NCBI GenBank assembly: GCA_015680685.1
Contig: MNCI01017662.1
Location: forward strand, 166,818-230,817
Source of the DNA: Gnetum montanum
Lineage: Eukaryota > Streptophyta > Gnetopsida > Gnetales > Gnetaceae
Direction: 5' to 3'
Length of the DNA stretch: 64,000 bases
Below, piece after piece: positions 11,410 to 23,009 of this stretch. Position 1 is the first letter of the stretch. Every line of letters starts with the position of its first letter. The position numbers and the translations under genes were made by a program. The notes under the pieces are model-generated. The model had not been told where the DNA came from. It was given only the letters and a program-made list of their open reading frames with translations, and ran no database searches.

Positions 11410-11670
11410 GTCACAAATTCCATAGGCATGGAATTTACCATTTGTAAATGAAACTGACTTTTACTTTAGACCAGACAATTAAAAAAATTTCTAATGGACT
11501 CTACTCCATCAAATGGTCAAATGTGATAACAATAATAACTCTATGTTTTCCAAAGGAATTGGGTGTTATTGGTCTAATGATGTCAATTCCCCATCATTGA
11601 AACAACCACATAATTTGATTAGTGTGTAACTCTATTGGTGCCACATGTATAAGACTGTTGTGCTATTGGA
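11410..11670 (-). pseudogene. Integrase core fragment, copy A
   Basis: On the minus strand the frame contains IELHTNQI, then WGIDIIRPITPNSFGKHRV and VITFDHLME after one frame change, matching the start of a gypsy integrase catalytic core, whose first aspartate lies in the WGIDIIGP motif. It lies 5' of gag in the same orientation, which is the wrong order for one element, so it must come from another element. Copy B keeps the same fragment near 25870-26070. Confidence 0.6.
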
Positions 11671-11969
11671 AATATTTCTCATATGTTTAATACGAGTGCC
11701 AATAGAAAGACCTTGATCAATAAGACACCATAAAAAAATACAAATTTTCGGAAATGTAGGAGCTCTCTTAATATCTTGCATTTTCCTCATCCAAAAGTAT
11801 GAAGCTAACTGAATTTTCTAGGCCTTATTGAATTTGTTATGAATAAAATAATATTTTTTTAATAATCTCCTAGGAAACTTTTAAATTAAAAGGAAAAAAA
11901 AAATTTATCATCCTTCCAAAAAATATTTGAAAATGCTTGATACAAATTGTTGTTAACTTTAAATAAATT

Positions 11970-14900
11970 CTCAAGATTAGAAATCACTTTTTCAAATTAC
12001 TTTTTCTTTTTCTATTCAAGCCATAGAGGCTAGAAATTTCAAGCCAAGTAATCCATCTATCATGCATATGTGAATAATAAACTGTGGTGATACCAAATTT
12101 TCTCTAGGTGGTATATAATCTAAATGCATTAGTAGCCCAAGCACTTTCATTAAAAGCAAGCCACCATGGGTTAATTTGCTTAAGCATATGTTATGAAACT
12201 ATAATATGATTATATTTCCAATATTTACTATGCTTGCACTATGTCTTTGAAATTTGTTTAAGAATGTAAGAACTAGGAATAAAAATGCCTTGAAAAAAAA
12301 AAGAAGTGTGGAAAGTTATTAGAAGACCAACTATTATCATTCTTAGGTTTTCCTTGCACAAGTGTGTTTCTTAAAAGAAACATCCAAACATCATCTCCAT
12401 TAATGCATTTTTCTACAAGAGAAACACCTTGGTTATAATAATTATTATGGCTAAGTCCTCCATCTTTCTTACTACTAGTGCACATATCCCAAGTAATTCT
12501 AGAAAAACCTTTTCTATGTTGCTTAGCAAACCAAAGAAATTAGTGGATAATACAATCAATTCTATCATAAGAAGTTTTAGAAGAGACTCAAAAAGTAACA
12601 AACATATGTTTCCTATATTGCTTAGCAAACCAAAGAAATTAGCGGATAATATAATCAATTCAATCATAAGAAGTTTTAGAAGAGACCCAAAAAGTAAAAA
12701 ACATATGTTTCCTATATTTCTTAGCAAACCAAAGAAATTAGTGGATAATACAATAAATTCTATTGTAAGAAGTTTTAGAAGAGACCCAGAAAGTAACAAA
12801 CATATGTTTCTTATATTGCTTAGCAAACAAAAGAAATTAGTAGATAATATAATCAATTCTATCATAAGAAGTTTTAGAAGAGATCCAAAAAGTACCATAC
12901 ATAAGTTTCTTGAAGCATTTGGTTAATAACTAAAAATTTGCTAATAAGGGTGAGCTTTCTTTTCTTTCCATTTATCAAGTTTTTATTTTATTTTATCAAC
13001 CACGTAATTCCACAAAATAGTAATATTAGGCTCAAAAGAAAAAGGCATTCCTAAAATTTTGAAAACAAAATTTTTTTTGAAGATTTTCCAAGGCTTAAGA
13101 GTAATTCACTCATCAATATTGTTATTATAATAAAAAAAACTTTTGTCAATTGATTTGAGAGTCAAATAACATGCAATAATCCTCTACTCTATTTAAAAGA
13201 ATATTAAGATGCTGCAAAGAATTGTTGATCATAATAAAAGAATCATCTGCAGAATGTATGTTAAGAAATTGTGTACCTTGATCATCAGTTAAAATTTCAT
13301 TAATGATATTCCTATGTAGATTATGTAAAAAAAAAAGTCCACAGCAATAATGAAAAGATAGGGAGTTAAAGAACAACCTTGACAAACTAAACATTGAAGA
13401 AAAAAGGAGGAAATTGGTCCAAAATTAGTGGCAAGTTGAGCATTCGCTTCAATGAGTAGGATATAAACAAGATGAATAAAATAATCACCAAATCCCAATT
13501 TATAAAAACAAGAGATAATGACATTACATTCAATCCTGTCATAAGCTTTGGCATAATCTAATATAATAAAGCAATGTCTTAGTTAGTATCAAAATCCTAC
13601 TACATTTTCTTCCAAGTTGAAATAATAATAACTTTCTAAATTTGGCAAGTCATGCATTTAGCTAAAATATTATAGGTATTATTAAGAAGAGTAAGAGGCC
13701 TCCAATTACCAATATGTTGAAGATCTTTATTAGGAAGAAGACAAATCATACTTTCACTAATATTTTTACCAAAATAAAGTTTTTTAATGGCTTCTTGGAA
13801 AACATAAAAGAGATTGTCTCTAATGATATCCAAATGTCTCTTAAAAAATTTAATTGAAAAACCATCAAAACTTATAGCTTTACCATCTACTAAACTAAAG
13901 GTTGTTGCTTTGATTTCTTCCTATGTAATATTTGCTTCAAGAATACTTCGATGCGCTTCTATTATAAGATGAGGAATATATACTTGGAAAGCTTTCTTGC
14001 TAAAACCTTTAGAAGAAAAATTATTTTCTAAAAAACTATTAATAGTCTTAGGATTTTTAATAATGAAACCATTTATATAAAGTGATTCCAATTTAGGTAA
14101 TTGACCCTTTTCTTTTAGAAATTTAGAAATTTCCTTACAAGGTTCATCTTCAATTTTTACCCAACCCATGTAACTTTTAGTAAGAGTACTTTTAGCTTCA
14201 AAAGCATCCCAACATTATTTAACATAACAAACTTTAGCAAAGTATTTTTAGATTTCAAGATCAAAGGGATTCTAATCTCAAAGAATTAGCATTTATTTTA
14301 CAAATTCTAAAAGATCTTCTTCAACTTGATGCTTATGCTTAGCAAATTGCTTTCCAAATCATCTAACATAATTTTTGACTCTACAAGTAGTTCATTACCA
14401 CAAGTTAATCTAACCAGTATCACAAATAAGTTTTTTTTTTTTGCATTCCATCAAAACTTCAAAATATTTTTCTCGCTTTGTCCTATGAACATCGTAGTAG
14501 CCATATGAAAAAGGTCATGCTTTTGAAAGGATAGAAAACTAATTCAAGAGAGAAAACTACTAATAGGAAAATGATCTAACAAAGTAGTATCTATATGCAC
14601 TTCTACTTTTTTTTTGTAGGCTTCCAAAAGAAAACATTAGATATGTAAAATATATCAAGTTGAAAATAAATTATATCATTTCCTTGTTGATTATTACACC
14701 AAATATAATGTTTCTCATTTGAATGAGATGGAAATAAAGAGCTAACATCAAAAAGAAAATATGTTTTTTCTAGAATTACACCAAACTTCTTTCTCTTGAG
14801 AAGACATATTAGGAGGAATATCATGAAATTTATCTAAATGACTTTCAACTATATGAAAAATACCTCCAATAATTCAAGAAACGTTAGGCAAAGATAGAAG

Positions 14901-15350
14901 ATATTTTAAAAAATCTAATCAATATTTTGAATTATTAAGAACATAAACATTACAAAGTCCAAATTCATCTTTTTCACTATGATAAGTAATCCAAAGAATT
15001 CTTCCAAAGTTGTCAAAACGAAAATACAAAAATTTTCCAAGCTAATTTTTATTAATAAGAATAGTAACACCTCCTTTAAAACTATAGGTTTTAAATACTT
15101 AGTTTTTATTAATTAGAACTCAAGGTTGGTAATTAGTTTTAAAGATATTTTCCAAGGTTGGTAATGTTTTTTACTATGTCTTCAGGATTATGCCAATGCT
15201 GCTAACAATGTTGCTTTCAAAGCTTTTAAAAAAAGAGGAAGATTTTCTAATTCAATCTAGAAAGGAATTTCATAATAGGGATCGCAATTCAATTTTCTTT
15301 CTTGAGTAATAAATTATTATGCTGATCTTTCAAAACTTTAAGATCCAATG
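11970..15350 (-). pseudogene. L1-type LINE, decayed, with EN, RT and C-terminal segments
   Basis: Read 15350 to 11970 on the minus strand, the order is that of a plant L1 ORF2. Endonuclease part: LCNVYVLNNSKY and IIGGIFH (GDFN-like) near 14860-14960, then HYIWCNNQQGND near 14690. RT part: NWRPLTLLNNTYNILAK (about 13655-13710), QGCSLTPYLFIIAVD (about 13350-13400) and SADDSFI (about 13240), the FADD-box equivalent. C-terminal part: a FWVSSKTSYDRID segment amplified four times (12510-12905), then KKDGGLS near 12460. Frameshifts and stops are frequent, and the GDFN motif has lost its D and N, so it is inactive. No target duplication or poly(A) tail was identified. Confidence 0.82.
12510..12905. 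repeat. Four 99-bp tandem units inside the LINE
   Basis: Units lie at 12510-12608, 12609-12707, 12708-12806 and 12807-12905, each close to TTTCCTATATTGCTTAGCAA at its start, with roughly 5-10% difference between units. The length is 33 codons, so both strands stay open (161 aa minus, 165 aa plus). In the LINE coding frame the unit corresponds to a helix-rich segment after RT (FWVSSKTSYDRID, then FLWFAKQYRKHMF), with one stop per unit. A normal LINE has this once. Confidence 0.9.
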
Positions 15351-16329
15351 ATTTGTTAACCATTTTAGAATTAGCTAGTTCAAAAAGCAAAAATGATTTG
15401 TAAGAATAGTAGGAATGTAAAACATTAATTCCATAGCATTCAATGATAACCTAACTCACTAGTGTAAATCCCTTATTTTGGCAAATAAATCCAATAATCT
15501 GCAACACTATTTATCATGAAGTGGTATCTTTTAATGGAATTTATAAAAATCATCAAGTAAAATAAAATCAAAAGTTTTAGAATTCTTTAGTATTTTCCAT
15601 CTTCAAATTACTTCTCACTAAAAAATTTTATGTTGCAATAACTCCATAAAAAATCCTCAATATTGAAAAACCACTAAGAAAATTTACTACACCTACTATA
15701 AATATCATCTACTCATCTATAAATTTTTGCAAGTGAAAAATATTCAAATAAGACTATTATAACAATGCAATCAACTACAGTTATCAAATTAAAATGGTTA
15801 GCTTAAAAAGCTATCTAATCATCTGAAACAACCAAATAACTATTTCATCAATTTTTGAGATACATCTCATTTTAGAAGAACAAGTTGTGTCAATAGTACT
15901 GTGTACTTTAGAAGGGATGTTTTCTCTATTGTATAAATATTACTTTGTACTTGATGATTCTCACACAAACTTTTATTGAGTTCAGGACAAGTTATCTAGT
16001 TTTTTTTTTCCTTCTCTCTAATATTTCATTTTTTGTTTTTGAGCATTGATGTTTTCATTTTTTCTTTTTTGGAAATTTTAGTTTTCTATTTTTTAGAAAA
16101 TGGAAAACATAGATATTTAATAGAAAACTAGTACACATAGCTATTTAACTTACTGTAACTTATACTCTCTTCTACCTGTAACTTGGAAAATACAAAAGTT
16201 AAGAACTATTCTCTTATACTTTATTTTGGGCATTACTAAAGTTAAGCACGATAAAATCAAAAGAGATTATATTACTAAAGTTAAGTGCCAAAAAATCAAA
16301 AGAGACCATTCTATAAATGTGAATTTGTT
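15351..16329. other. AT-rich DNA, no gene seen
   Basis: No domain or clear repeat. The left part may hold the worn 5' end of the LINE. Confidence 0.45.
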
Positions 16330-16600
16330 GTTCAGAGTAAAAAGAAGATAAATGTGAGTTTGTTGTTCAATGTAAGAGAAGCTTTGTCCTATGGATGTTT
16401 TCATTCATATTGAGGCTTTGTCCTATGGATGTTTTCCTACACATTGAAGAGAAGCTTTGTGTTGTAGATGTTTCCCTTCACATTAGAGAGAAGCTTTAAC
16501 TTGTGGATGTTTCCCTTTACATTGAAGAGAGGCTTTTTCCTATGGATGTTTCCCTTCACATTGAAGGGAGGGTTGTGTGTTCTGTTCTTTCTATAGATCC
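16330..16600. repeat. Degenerate ~42-bp tandem array
   Basis: The words GAAGCTTTGTCCTATGGATG and TTTCCCTTCACATTGAAGAG alternate about five times, with a period of roughly 40 bp and some length variation. No reading frame persists through it. Confidence 0.7.
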
Positions 16601-16649
16601 TTGGGAGGGTTATGTGTTCTATTTTTCTGTAGATCCTTAAGTTCTATTA

Positions 16650-16985
16650 TTTTCCAAAAAACTTTACCATGAGTTAGGGCACAAAGCTAATACTTTGCTT
16701 TTGTGGTTTTGCCATCCTAACAACTTTGCCATGTCCTATCCTGTTTTCCAAACAACTTCGCCATCCAACAACTTTGACATGTACTATCTTGTTTTCCAAA
16801 CAACTTTACCATAAATTAGTGCACAAATTTGTTTCTATATTTTTCCCAACAACTCCCAACATCTTTACCACCAACTATCTAGTTTTCCAAACAACTTTGC
16901 CATGAATTACTGCCCACAGTTGTTTTTGTCAATTTTCAACAACTTTGCCATGTACTATCCACAAAGTTTGTGATGAGCATTCTAT
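16650..16985. repeat. Degenerate array built on CAACTTTGCCATG words
   Basis: AACTTTGCCATG and CTATCCTGTTTTCCAAACAA recur about six times with uneven spacing of roughly 45-70 bp. This second array follows the first directly and has a different unit. Confidence 0.6.
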
Positions 16986-17619
16986 ATGCATATTTCACAT
17001 ATTATAGAAAAACATAAAACATAGTAATATGTTTTGTTTTTCATCTAAACAACCCAATAGCAATCAATCATACAGTCACCCATAATAGTAATAGGTACAA
17101 TTAGCCAAAAAAACTATCATGATCAAATGGCCCCTAACATTCAAATTTTTTTCATGAAAAATACCAACACTTTAGTAACATGTTACTTTTTTTCTTTTTA
17201 AAAATTTCAAAAATTTGTAAAATAATGATAGCAAAAAAATTACTCAAAATTTCTAAAATGATGATAGCAAAACTGTGCTATTGGTGTGTCCTTTGATGCC
17301 TCCAACTTCAATATATTATTATTCGTTTTCTTTCTTTCCTTCTTAAGATGCAGTGATATACCTAATCTCAAATTCAACTTCAACATATCATTCATTTTCT
17401 TTCTTTTTTTCTTGAAATTTCTTTGTTTCCTCACATGCAACAATGCATAGACCTGATTTTTTATATATAGATTTAAGAATTTTGAAACCATCTAAATCAA
17501 GCGTCACTATATTTTTAAAATTCAAGAATTTTGATTTGACAATGATTTAAGGATTATTTGTTTTCACTATACTTATCATTCTAAAACCATATAAATATTT
17601 TTTTTTCCAAAATATATTC

Positions 17620-17995
17620 AAAATATTATTATAATCCCCACATGAATAACACAAATAAGTAGTGTAGTCACCATAGAAAATAACAAAAAAAAAAGAATTG
17701 CAATCACTACATAATTAACATAGAAAAAAAAGTGAAATCATCACAGAAGTACAATGAACAAGGATTGCAATCACCACATGAATAACACAAAAAAGAATTA
17801 CAATCATCACATGAATAACATAGAAAAAAATGTGCAAGCACCAAAGTACAATGAATAACACATTACTTGAGTACATAATACATTACATGAATAACACAAT
17901 ATCAGTTCAAAATATTATTGTAATCACACATGAATAACACAAAGAGTAAGAAGTGCAATCACTACATAAATAACATAATACATAGAAGAGGGTGA
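17620..17995. repeat. Degenerate array built on ATCACCACATGAATAACAC
   Basis: The phrase CAATCACCACATGAATAACA or close variants recurs about seven times with spacers of A-rich sequence. Spacing is irregular (about 35-60 bp). No coding capacity. Confidence 0.65.
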
Positions 17996-18700
17996 TAGAT
18001 AGAAGGGTGCATAGAAGATTTCCATATAGTTGTTGGTACCAACATCTCCCATGTTAGCATGGGCCCATGATTAATAAGTTCCAATCCCGTAACAATTAGA
18101 AATTCTATAATTATTTGTAATGGTAACATACATAAAGTAGGTTAAACTTAACAAGTTGGTGTAGTAAGTGACAATTATAATGGTTAACCCAAAAAAAAAA
18201 AGGACACGGTGACAAAGGGCTACTTAGCTTAATGCTTATCCAGAATACATTAAAAATCATAATATTATATTAAGAAAAAAAAGTCACCAAGAAAATATGA
18301 TTTTGTAAGTTGGCATCGATATGAGTCTATTATTTTATTTTGGATCTTTCAATATTGACCATGGATATTCCTTTAACTACAAATATAAACATAAACATAA
18401 CCCCAGCAACCCAGGTAGTTGCCTTTAACTACAAATATACACATAAGCATGCCCCCAACAACCTAGCCCAACTACCTCAAGTCTCCTCCTATGGCCTTGA
18501 TCCTTCTTCCTTCCTTTTTCCACTGTTGATTGATCTAGTATGCGACCCAAAAATTTTCTTAAAGTAGAACAAGGAATTTCCTATACAAAGTTGATTTCTG
18601 CTTGCCACATGTCATTTTTTTTTGTTAGCGGTAGCCAGCCAGCGATGTGCATGATGCTAACAGTGTTATGGGAAGCTATATATTCATTGTTATAATTTGC
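17996..18700. other. Intergenic DNA, no gene seen
   Basis: There is a short internal direct repeat near 18370-18450 (CTTTAACTACAAATATA twice, about 57 bp apart). A 75-aa plus-strand frame at 18340-18567 crosses that repeat and shows no domain. Confidence 0.45.
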
Positions 18701-18849
18701 TAAAGTTTCTTACTTGGCTAAAGCCCAATCCATGTTGTAGTTTCCCTATGCATAATCATTCATGATGGTAGTTCCTCAAATGTTAGTCATGGCTAGATAA
18801 TGTCAAGTTGTAGGCATAGGGTCATTACAAACATTGCCTGGCGTAGTCC

Positions 18850-19270
18850 ATAGAGAGTAAAAGTTAAGGTTGTTGGTCAACTCATTCTTCGTGCTATGGA
18901 TAAGGGCATTGGCGTTCCCAACACAAGCTTGCCATTTGGTGCTTGAATCATGGAGACCCCATGGAATATTGGTGGTGGTGTAAGAAACATGAATCTGCTA
19001 ATTGAGCAAGTAATGATCTAATGCATGTGGCAATGTGAAATGATCCAATGGCACCAAGCGTTATTGAGAGCTACTAGCAGTTGCATGAGCAACACCGACA
19101 TAAGGCATAGCATGGCCAAAAATCATGACCAGAGCCTTCAAGGCTTGTAGAGTCCTAGTTTTCATGCCTCTACCATTAATCTTAGTCACCTTATTTTTAG
19201 CAAGCCTTCTCATATCAACCCTGTTGGTGATGGTAGTCATTCTAGTGGTCGACCATGTTAACCTAGTCTT
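18850..19270 (-). pseudogene. Possible TCP-domain transcription factor remnant
   Basis: A minus-strand frame from ATG at 19211-19213 to TAA at 19061-19063 reads MRRLAKNKVTKINGRGMKTR onward. TKINGRG followed by basic residues resembles the basic part of a plant class I TCP domain (T-K-V-N-G-R-G-R-R). After it a degraded frame contains NIPWGLHDSSTKWQACVGNA, slightly less AT-rich than its surroundings. The helix-loop-helix part is not convincing, so this is a weak call; it could be an unrelated gene fragment. Confidence 0.28.
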
Positions 19271-19843
19271 AGTAGTGTGTTAACACTACAATTACTTGCA
19301 CATTGGTGGACGCTGCTATTAGCTATGTGTGGGTAGTGGGAGCTACATGTTTCTTTGCTGTGCATGGGTGGTAGATGCTTCCATTATCCCATAGATGAGG
19401 ATTACACCGTTGGAAGGAACAGGTGGCATGTGTTAGTAGGTGAGTGCTTCTGGCAGCACAAACACATGTATAAGGTGATCATGGGGCAACAGCCTTAAGT
19501 GCTTATTTTCATTGGTAGTAATGTTATTTAATTTACCTACACTATGAAACATCACGTTTTACAAAACACCACATTGCCCTTCCAATTGAGACTTTTCCCA
19601 AGTTTCCATACCCATATGAGAGGCATCCTAGGCAATAGTCTCTTGAAACAAGTTTTGTGGATGTTGATGTGTCCAAAATTTATGCATCAATACCTTTTTG
19701 GTGCTAGAAGAAGGGCTTGTTTTGTTCCTTGTGCCTATTTTTGTTTTTGTTGACATTTATGCTAGGAAGAGGTGTAGTGTTTTGAGATACTTTGAGTGTT
19801 TTTAATACTTGGGAGCATAACAAAAGCATTGGAGCTGCAAAAA
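19271..19843. other. No gene seen
   Basis: The open frames on both strands show no recognisable motif. The right end meets the second copy of the chimeric block. Confidence 0.45.
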
Positions 19844-20446
19844 TATAGTAAATTGGACTCATTTGAGGATGAACAAAACTTAAGTGGGATAGATTATCAT
19901 GTTCCCATTCCAAAATGATGCTGCTGCATAATGAAGATGGTGTTTCTTCATAGTAAGTGATTATTATTATCATAACAAGACCCAAAAGGGAAGTTGTAAT
20001 TGAGACCTGAAAGCATGCATTGCAATAAAAAATGTGTTTCATGAGGTAACCTTTGGAGGTTTAACCTAAGGCATCTATACCTAGGCTTAGAGGTTGTGCC
20101 AGCATGGAGTAGTAGAGCTAGTACAAGCAAGTCACAAGAGCAAGGTGAAGTGGGATAGGAAGTGGATTGGCCATCCCTTCTGACCAATTGTAAGCCTAAC
20201 TTTGGTGGTAGTGCTGAATTGCCTCTAAGGGGATAGATCCTAAAGGAAGAAAACCCCAAGGAACACTCTTAGAGCATGATCCAAATACTTTATTCTATAT
20301 CAATGAAGCATTTTTTTTCTCTTTCTACACTTTTTCTATTATTCCCTTTATGCATAATGTCAAGTGTTACATATATTTAACGTTTGGTATATTTTCTTCT
20401 TACGCATAATGTCTAATATAACATATATTTGACATTTGGCATGACA
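19844..20446 (+). mobile_element. Gypsy 3' end with LTR (copy B of the chimeric block)
   Basis: The LTR at 19895-20446 (552 bp) matches 6539-7094 of copy A. Its first bases read TATCATG, a one-base change from TGTCATG, and it ends CATGACA. The short internal stub upstream carries CATTTGAGGATGAA and the purine run AAGTGGGATAGA. As in copy A, the minus-strand RT fragment begins about 25 bp after the LTR. Confidence 0.75.
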
Positions 20447-20469
20447 TCTAAGAATGAGATGTCATATCT

Positions 20470-20990
20470 TCCTTTTTTAAAAGATGGTGATATCATCCAA
20501 ATAAACCAAAACAAACTCACCAATTAAAGCTTTAAAGGCTAAATCCATTACTCTTTTAAATGTAGCTCTAACATTTGATAGTCCAAATGGCATTTTTTGA
20601 TAAGTGAAAGTTCCTCACTTGGTGGTAAACGTTGTTTTATATCTATCATCTTTATCTACCAATATTTTATTATAGCCTAGAAAATCATCTAGGAAAGAAT
20701 ATACTTAACAACTTAAAACTTTGATCAACATTTCATCAATTCTAAGAAATGGATATTTATCTTTTTCAGAGGCTTTATTCAAATTTCTAAAATCTACACA
20801 AAGTCTAATATCACCATTCTCTTTCCTTACTAGAACAAGGTTAGCAAGCCATGTTGAATATTAGATTGGATATATGATTCAAGATTGCAATAACTTCTTG
20901 ATCTCAGCTTCTGTGGCTAGTTCAAATGATGGATTGAATTTTCTTTGCTTTTATTTAACTATCGTACAACTATTTACCAAAGGAATTTTA
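20470..20990 (-). pseudogene. Reverse transcriptase, Tat-like, copy B (truncated)
   Basis: Read on the minus strand in shifting frames: NLVLVRKENGDIRLCVDFRN (about 20780-20850), KASEKDKYPFLRIDEML, DDFLGYNKILVDKDD (about 20650-20690), QKMPFGLSNVRATFKRVMD and VYLDDITIF (about 20490-20510). These are RT blocks 1-5 of a Ty3/gypsy enzyme. The sequence ends just after YLDD at the same base as copy A, so the chimeric joint predates the duplication. Thumb, the RNase H normally after RT, and integrase are missing. Confidence 0.82.
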
Positions 20991-21419
20991 TGGGCCATCA
21001 CATATGGTTTAAAAGCCTTAAGATCATCATAAGACTAAGCAAAAATTTTCAAATTATTTTTTAGAAGTAATAATACATTTTGTTTGAAGACTGAATCCTT
21101 TTCCTTTGTGATACTTAACATCTTTGGCATCTCAATAGATCCAAGATTCACTGTTTCATAAGTTTGATCATGTGAATTCTATATATCTTTCCCAATAAGC
21201 AAATTTTTACTAAACTCATGTTCGTAATCAATCACTTTTTTGGGAATGGAATTTGTCTTGGACCTTGATGTTGTTTCAGGTATGATTTGACTTTCAAATT
21301 CCTACTTATTTCTCAAGAATCTAAAAAATTTATCATCATCTTTTAATACTTGTAAATACTTTATGTTATTTAGTATTGATGGCTGATGTTCATTCTCAAT
21401 CACTACCCCTTTGTACCTT
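20991..21419 (-). pseudogene. Linker between RNase H and RT, copy B
   Basis: An open frame at 21302-21559 continues from the RNase H into a charged linker (VIENEHQPSILNNIKYLQVL). Further down, MPKMLSITKEK and FKPYVMAHKIPLVNS (near 21000) resemble the spacer preceding RT in plant polyproteins that carry an upstream RNase H. Stops and frame changes interrupt it. Confidence 0.6.
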
Positions 21420-21830
21420 TTTACCCTTTTTGCATCTAATGTTAAAGTTGCCTTTGATAAATCATTGACTATATAATTATCTTCTCTACCTATATGTTCT
21501 ATTTTATAGTGTTGCAATTGATTTAGCATTATATGAACAAGTTTTTTATAACATAACAAGAATGAGCTTTTTACTACATAATTACCTTTAATCTTAGTTT
21601 ACAAACTAGTCTTGAATCTCCTTTTATGATGGCTACCTTGATTCCTTTTTCTAGTGCTATTTTAATTCCAATACTCAAAGCTTCATATTTAACCTTGTTG
21701 TTAGTACAAGGGAAAGATAAATGAATTGCCCTTAAAATTTTTGGAGAATCATCTTTTACTAGAACTAATCCAACTCCTGCATCTTTAGAGTTACAAGAAC
21801 CATCAAATTATAATTCCCACTTTTTCTCAT
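21420..21830 (-). pseudogene. RNase H domain located upstream of RT (aRNH-like), copy B
   Basis: The minus strand reads FDGSCNSKDAGVGLVLVKDD, then FPCTNNKVKYEALSIGIKIA, KGDSRLV, and after breaks YKIEHIGREDNYIVNDLSKA. These match the D, E and D catalytic positions of the extra, archaeal-like RNase H of plant Tat-lineage Ty3/gypsy elements. It lies 5' of RT on the same strand, between protease and RT, so the order is gag-PR-RNase H-RT. In copy A the whole domain is deleted. Two adjacent stops near 21575 and frame changes make it inactive. Confidence 0.78.
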
Positions 21831-21924
21831 ATTGAGATTCCTCTTTCTTGGAGTTATGAATTTCTTGAAGTGTACAAATTTTGGTTTCAAAGCCTTTTGT
21901 TTCAACAACTTTATTTTTTTCCAT

Positions 21925-22400
21925 TTGAAGTCATATTTTCCATCATCAAAGGCTCACTATATATGTATATTTGATTCAGCTCCCCTTTCCATGGTAGCCA
22001 CATATGAGAATAATCCATTGATATATAACCTAAGAAATTCTTACTCTAACTTCTACTCAATAAAAGACTATGTAAATCTTGTATATCTACCACTTGAATA
22101 GTTACTCTATGTTTTATACAAGGTTCAAAAGCAATTTATAATAGAACATTGGGTAGTTAACCCACAATCTTCACTCTACTTTTGTCCACTTGAACAATCT
22201 TCTATATTGGAATGCTTGAGAGTCAAACCAAGTTTTTTATATATGGATAATGGCATAATAGTCGAAGTAGCTCCAAGAATGATCCAAAAAATTATAAAGA
22301 TTTTATTGTTTAATTTTATTGTCAAAATAAAATGAGGAGCTTCCTTGTCAGGAGTACAATCATAGGTAGCTTTTGTTGTCTTATCAACGTTAGACACATA
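21925..22400 (-). pseudogene. Retroviral-type aspartic protease, copy B
   Basis: The 73-aa frame 22176-22397 contains KATYDCTPDKEAPHFILTIK and ILGATSTIMPLSIYKKLGL, the active-site loop of a retropepsin in which the expected D-S/T-G reads LG-A, so the catalytic aspartate is lost. The frame breaks near 22176 and continues with VQVVDI-like and SKNFLGYIS...HMWLPWKGEL sequence to about 21930, the same tail as in copy A. Confidence 0.75.
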
Positions 22401-23000
22401 GGTTAATTCTAACCCTCCAACTCATTTTTTTTAACCTTTAGTGAACTCTAAAGCCTTTCTTTGCTAATCCTTTATTTGTAACAATTGATATATACTAATA
22501 TTGATCTTGACATGTTTAAGATCTTCAATTAAATCATATATTTCATCTGCATAAAAGCTTGCTTGCTTCATCCATTTATTAAAAGATTGATTTTGAGTAC
22601 TTTCCTCTACTTGATCTTCTTTACTTTTATTTTTTTCTCTTCTACTTAGTTCAAAAACTTTTCTCTTAGTAGATGGATTAAAAATGACATTTGAAGTCTT
22701 GTAAATAGTTAATCTTTCTTTTGATCATAGATTATATCCATTTTCTTCATTGTTATTATACACTTCATTTGATGATATATCCTCTTTAGAACTTGATAGG
22801 GAAGAGGTATCACTATATCCATTGTCAAAAGATTTGCTTGCAAAATGAACACTAGATAGCTCATTATTTGATTCAATATCAAGGAAGTTAGACATAGCAA
22901 GATCATTTTCATCATCATCTTCTACTAACTTAGCATCTTAATGCTTATATTTTCTATTTTTCTTTTCTTCCTTGATTTTACCTTTTTCATAGAAATCATC
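22401..23000 (-). pseudogene. Linker between gag and protease, copy B
   Basis: This is charged, low-complexity coding-like sequence, broken by stops, shared with 7860-8460 of copy A. I recognise no domain. Confidence 0.45.
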
Positions 23001-23009
23001 ATTTTTTCT

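Noticed and set aside
12413-12926. Two overlapping 161- and 165-aa open frames on opposite strands
   Set aside because: Both are by-products of the 99-bp (33-codon) tandem repeat in a LINE; the true LINE frame is a third one with stops.
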